Shown here: piece by piece, positions 62,655-64,000 of the stretch
Position numbering within the stretch: the first letter of the stretch is position 1
Layout of the letters: each line of letters opens with the position of its first letter
Assembly (NCBI GenBank): GCA_016861105.1
Contig: BOKS01000016.1
Location: 1 to 64,000, forward strand
Origin: Betaproteobacteria bacterium
GTDB lineage: Bacteria; Pseudomonadota; Gammaproteobacteria; Burkholderiales; Casimicrobiaceae
DNA length: 64,000 nt
Direction: 5' to 3'
Translations under genes and position numbers: made by a program
The notes under the pieces: model-generated
What the model was told of the DNA's origin: nothing
The model's input: the letters and a program-made list of their open reading frames with translations, nothing else
Database searches by the model: none

Positions 62655-63237
62655 GCGCGGCCTCGCTGCGGCGCTGCTGGCGCTCGCCCTCGCCGGGTGT
62701 GCGACGCAGTCCGGGACCGTGGTGCTCCTGCCGGAGCCGGACGGCGCCGCCACGGCCGTGACCGTCCGGCAGGGCGAGCGCACGGTCGTCCTCGACCGGC
62801 CCTACGCCGCCGCCGAGCTGACGTCGGCCGGGCCGCGCGCCGGCGTCGCCAGCGCCGGCGACGTCGAGGCGACATTCGGCACCGCGCTCGCGGCACAGCC
62901 GCGGCGGCCAGCGGCGTTCACGCTGTACTTCGTCGAGCAGTCGGACGCGTTCACCGACGATTCGCAGCGGCTGTTCGACGGCGTCGTCGCGGAGATCGCG
63001 CGCTTCCCCGTGCCCGACGTGGTCGTCGTGGGCCACACCGACGCGGTCGGCGGCGACGCGTTCAACGACGACCTCGCGCGCAAGCGGGCGGAGGCGGTGC
63101 GCCAGCGGCTGGTCGCGCGCGGCATTCCCGCCGCGGGCATCGTCACCGTCGGCCGCGGGAAGCGCGAGCCGGCCGTGCCCACCCCCGACGGCGTGGCGGA
63201 GCCGCGCAACCGGCGCGTCGAGATCGTCGTCCGCTGA
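62629..63237 (+). CDS. OmpA-family lipoprotein
   Basis: 202-aa protein with lipobox LALAGC (C24) and a C-terminal OmpA peptidoglycan-binding domain (about 95-200: VVVGHTDAVGGDAFNDDLARKRAEAVRQRL ... VGRGKREPAVPT ... RRVEIVV). Probably links the outer membrane to peptidoglycan. The gene starts inside fecR-like sequence, so the two are translated as a unit. Confidence 0.88.
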   Translation: MSRCWHGLERGLAAALLALALAGCATQSGTVVLLPEPDGAATAVTVRQGERTVVLDRPYAAAELTSAGPRAGVASAGDVEATFGTALAAQPRRPAAFTLYFVEQSDAFTDDSQRLFDGVVAEIARFPVPDVVVVGHTDAVGGDAFNDDLARKRAEAVRQRLVARGIPAAGIVTVGRGKREPAVPTPDGVAEPRNRRVEIVVR

Positions 63238-63264
63238 CGGGGCGCCGCGCCGGCGGCGCCGCGC

Positions 63265-64000
63265 TCAGGCACGCGCGTCGCGTCCGCGCCAGCGCACCAC
63301 GAGCACGGTGAGGTCGTCCGAAGCCTCGGCGCCGCGCACGAACGACGCGACGCCGTCGCGGATCGCCTCGACGATGGCCGAGGCGTCGCGCGAGCCGGCG
63401 GGAAGTGCGCGCAGCAGCGTCTCGAGCCGCGCACTGCCGTACAGCGCGCCGTCGCGGTCGTGCGCCTCGGAAACGCCGTCGGTCACCAGGCACAGGGCCT
63501 CGCCCGGCTGCATCCGCAGCGTCGCGCCGCGGTAGGCGTGACCGTCGACGACGCACAGCGGTGGGCCGTCCCCGTCGGTCACGCGCACGGGCGCGCTGCC
63601 GTCGGCAGGCAGCCGCAGCGGATTGTCGTGGCCCGCGTTGCAATAGGCGAGCACGCCCGTGTCGAGGTCGAGCACGCCGGCGAAGGCGCTGACGAACAGC
63701 AGCTCGCGATTGTCGCGCGAGATCTCCGCGTTCGCGGTGCTCATCAGTTCGCCGGCGTCGGGCAGGCCCGCGCGCAGCGCCGCACTCTTGCAGAGCGCCT
63801 TGCTGACCGCCATGAAGATGCTCGCCGGCAGCCCCTTGCCGGCGACGTCGCCGATGAGGAAGAAGAGGTGCCGTCCGTCGAGGCGGAAGAAGTCGTAGAG
63901 GTCGCCGCCGACCTCGCGCGCCGTCTGCATCGCCGCGGCGACGTCGACGCGCGGCTCGTCGGCCAGGAGAGCGGCGTGCGGCAGGCTGGCCATCTGGATG
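63265..64000 (-). CDS. SpoIIE/PP2C-type serine phosphatase (N-terminus outside the window)
   Basis: At least 244 aa of a PP2C-like phosphatase domain. Metal-binding motifs: REVGGDLYDFFRLDG, FFLIGDVAGKGLPASIFM, CNAGHDNPLR and LCLVTDGVSEAHD, ending ASDDLTVLVVRW. The reading frame stays open to the window edge, and SpoIIE phosphatases usually carry an upstream sensor or response-regulator domain, so the start is probably missing. Acts on anti-sigma antagonists or related phosphoproteins. It faces the OmpA gene convergently. Confidence 0.9.
   Translation of the reverse strand, partial: IQMASLPHAALLADEPRVDVAAAMQTAREVGGDLYDFFRLDGRHLFFLIGDVAGKGLPASIFMAVSKALCKSAALRAGLPDAGELMSTANAEISRDNRELLFVSAFAGVLDLDTGVLAYCNAGHDNPLRLPADGSAPVRVTDGDGPPLCVVDGHAYRGATLRMQPGEALCLVTDGVSEAHDRDGALYGSARLETLLRALPAGSRDASAIVEAIRDGVASFVRGAEASDDLTVLVVRWRGRDARA

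Overview
The window is a GC-rich (roughly 70%), densely packed piece of a Gram-negative chromosome. A complete System I cytochrome c maturation operon (ccmABCDEFGHI), a Bug/TctC orphan binding protein, TAXI-type TRAP transporters, a MaeB malic enzyme fused to a phosphotransacetylase-like domain and a CbpA/CbpM pair together suggest a betaproteobacterium, most likely an environmental Burkholderiales-like lineage. This is inferred from gene families; no rRNA or tRNA gene was seen. Most neighbouring genes in the same direction overlap by 1-10 bases (ATGA, GTGA or TGATG junctions), so operons are easy to delimit. Long antisense open frames are everywhere because of the base composition; they are left out.

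Layout. 0.2-7.3 kb: ccm operon on the minus strand. 7.6-13.4 kb: maeB, a flavin-binding split-barrel protein and an SsuA/ThiY-type ABC importer. 13.4-15.8 kb: a secreted DUF5648-like protein and an aldo/keto reductase. 16.0-19.9 kb: TAXI binding protein, DUF1850 protein and fused TRAP permease. 20.0-22.9 kb: a five-gene ubiquitin-like conjugation operon with a membrane-anchored zinc-finger protein, an E1, a ubiquitin-like protein ending in Gly-Gly, an E2 and a JAMM peptidase. 23.1-27.3 kb: a very large secreted S-layer-homology protein coupled to a WG-repeat lipoprotein. 27.4-30.4 kb: MscS-like channel, a MgtE-like regulatory protein without the transport domain, and full MgtE. 30.6-33.0 kb: cbpA-cbpM facing two hsp20 genes behind a sigma-32-like promoter.

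33.4-35.5 kb: LysR regulator, cupin and GNAT acetyltransferase. 35.6-47.1 kb: a divergent catabolic island around an RpiR regulator. Pentulose kinase, SDR dehydrogenase, nucleotidyltransferase and a MetE-like protein lie to the left; a Ugp/Mal-type ABC importer and a phosphonate monoester hydrolase-like sulfatase lie to the right. 47.3-49.0 kb: RlmN-like radical SAM enzyme and a histone-H1-like basic protein. 49.0-51.2 kb: ODP-type metallo-beta-lactamase-fold protein divergent from an ECF sigma/anti-sigma pair across a 27-bp palindrome. 51.3-60.1 kb: orphan Bug protein, LacI regulator with two operators, and a coupled operon of TAXI receptor, enolase-superfamily enzyme, fused TRAP permease, LeuC/LeuD-type hydro-lyase and RraA-type aldolase. 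This looks like a complete uptake and degradation route for an unknown organic acid. 60.2-64.0 kb: DUF6064 membrane protein, Tat-exported aldo/keto reductase, FecR-domain protein, OmpA lipoprotein and the 3' part of a SpoIIE-type phosphatase gene cut by the window edge.

The strongest candidate for an unusual system is the ubiquitin-like operon at 19979-22882. Next come the LacI-controlled TAXI/LeuCD/RraA operon and the RpiR island. A 189-bp imperfect palindrome (43979-44167) may be a small non-autonomous mobile element.
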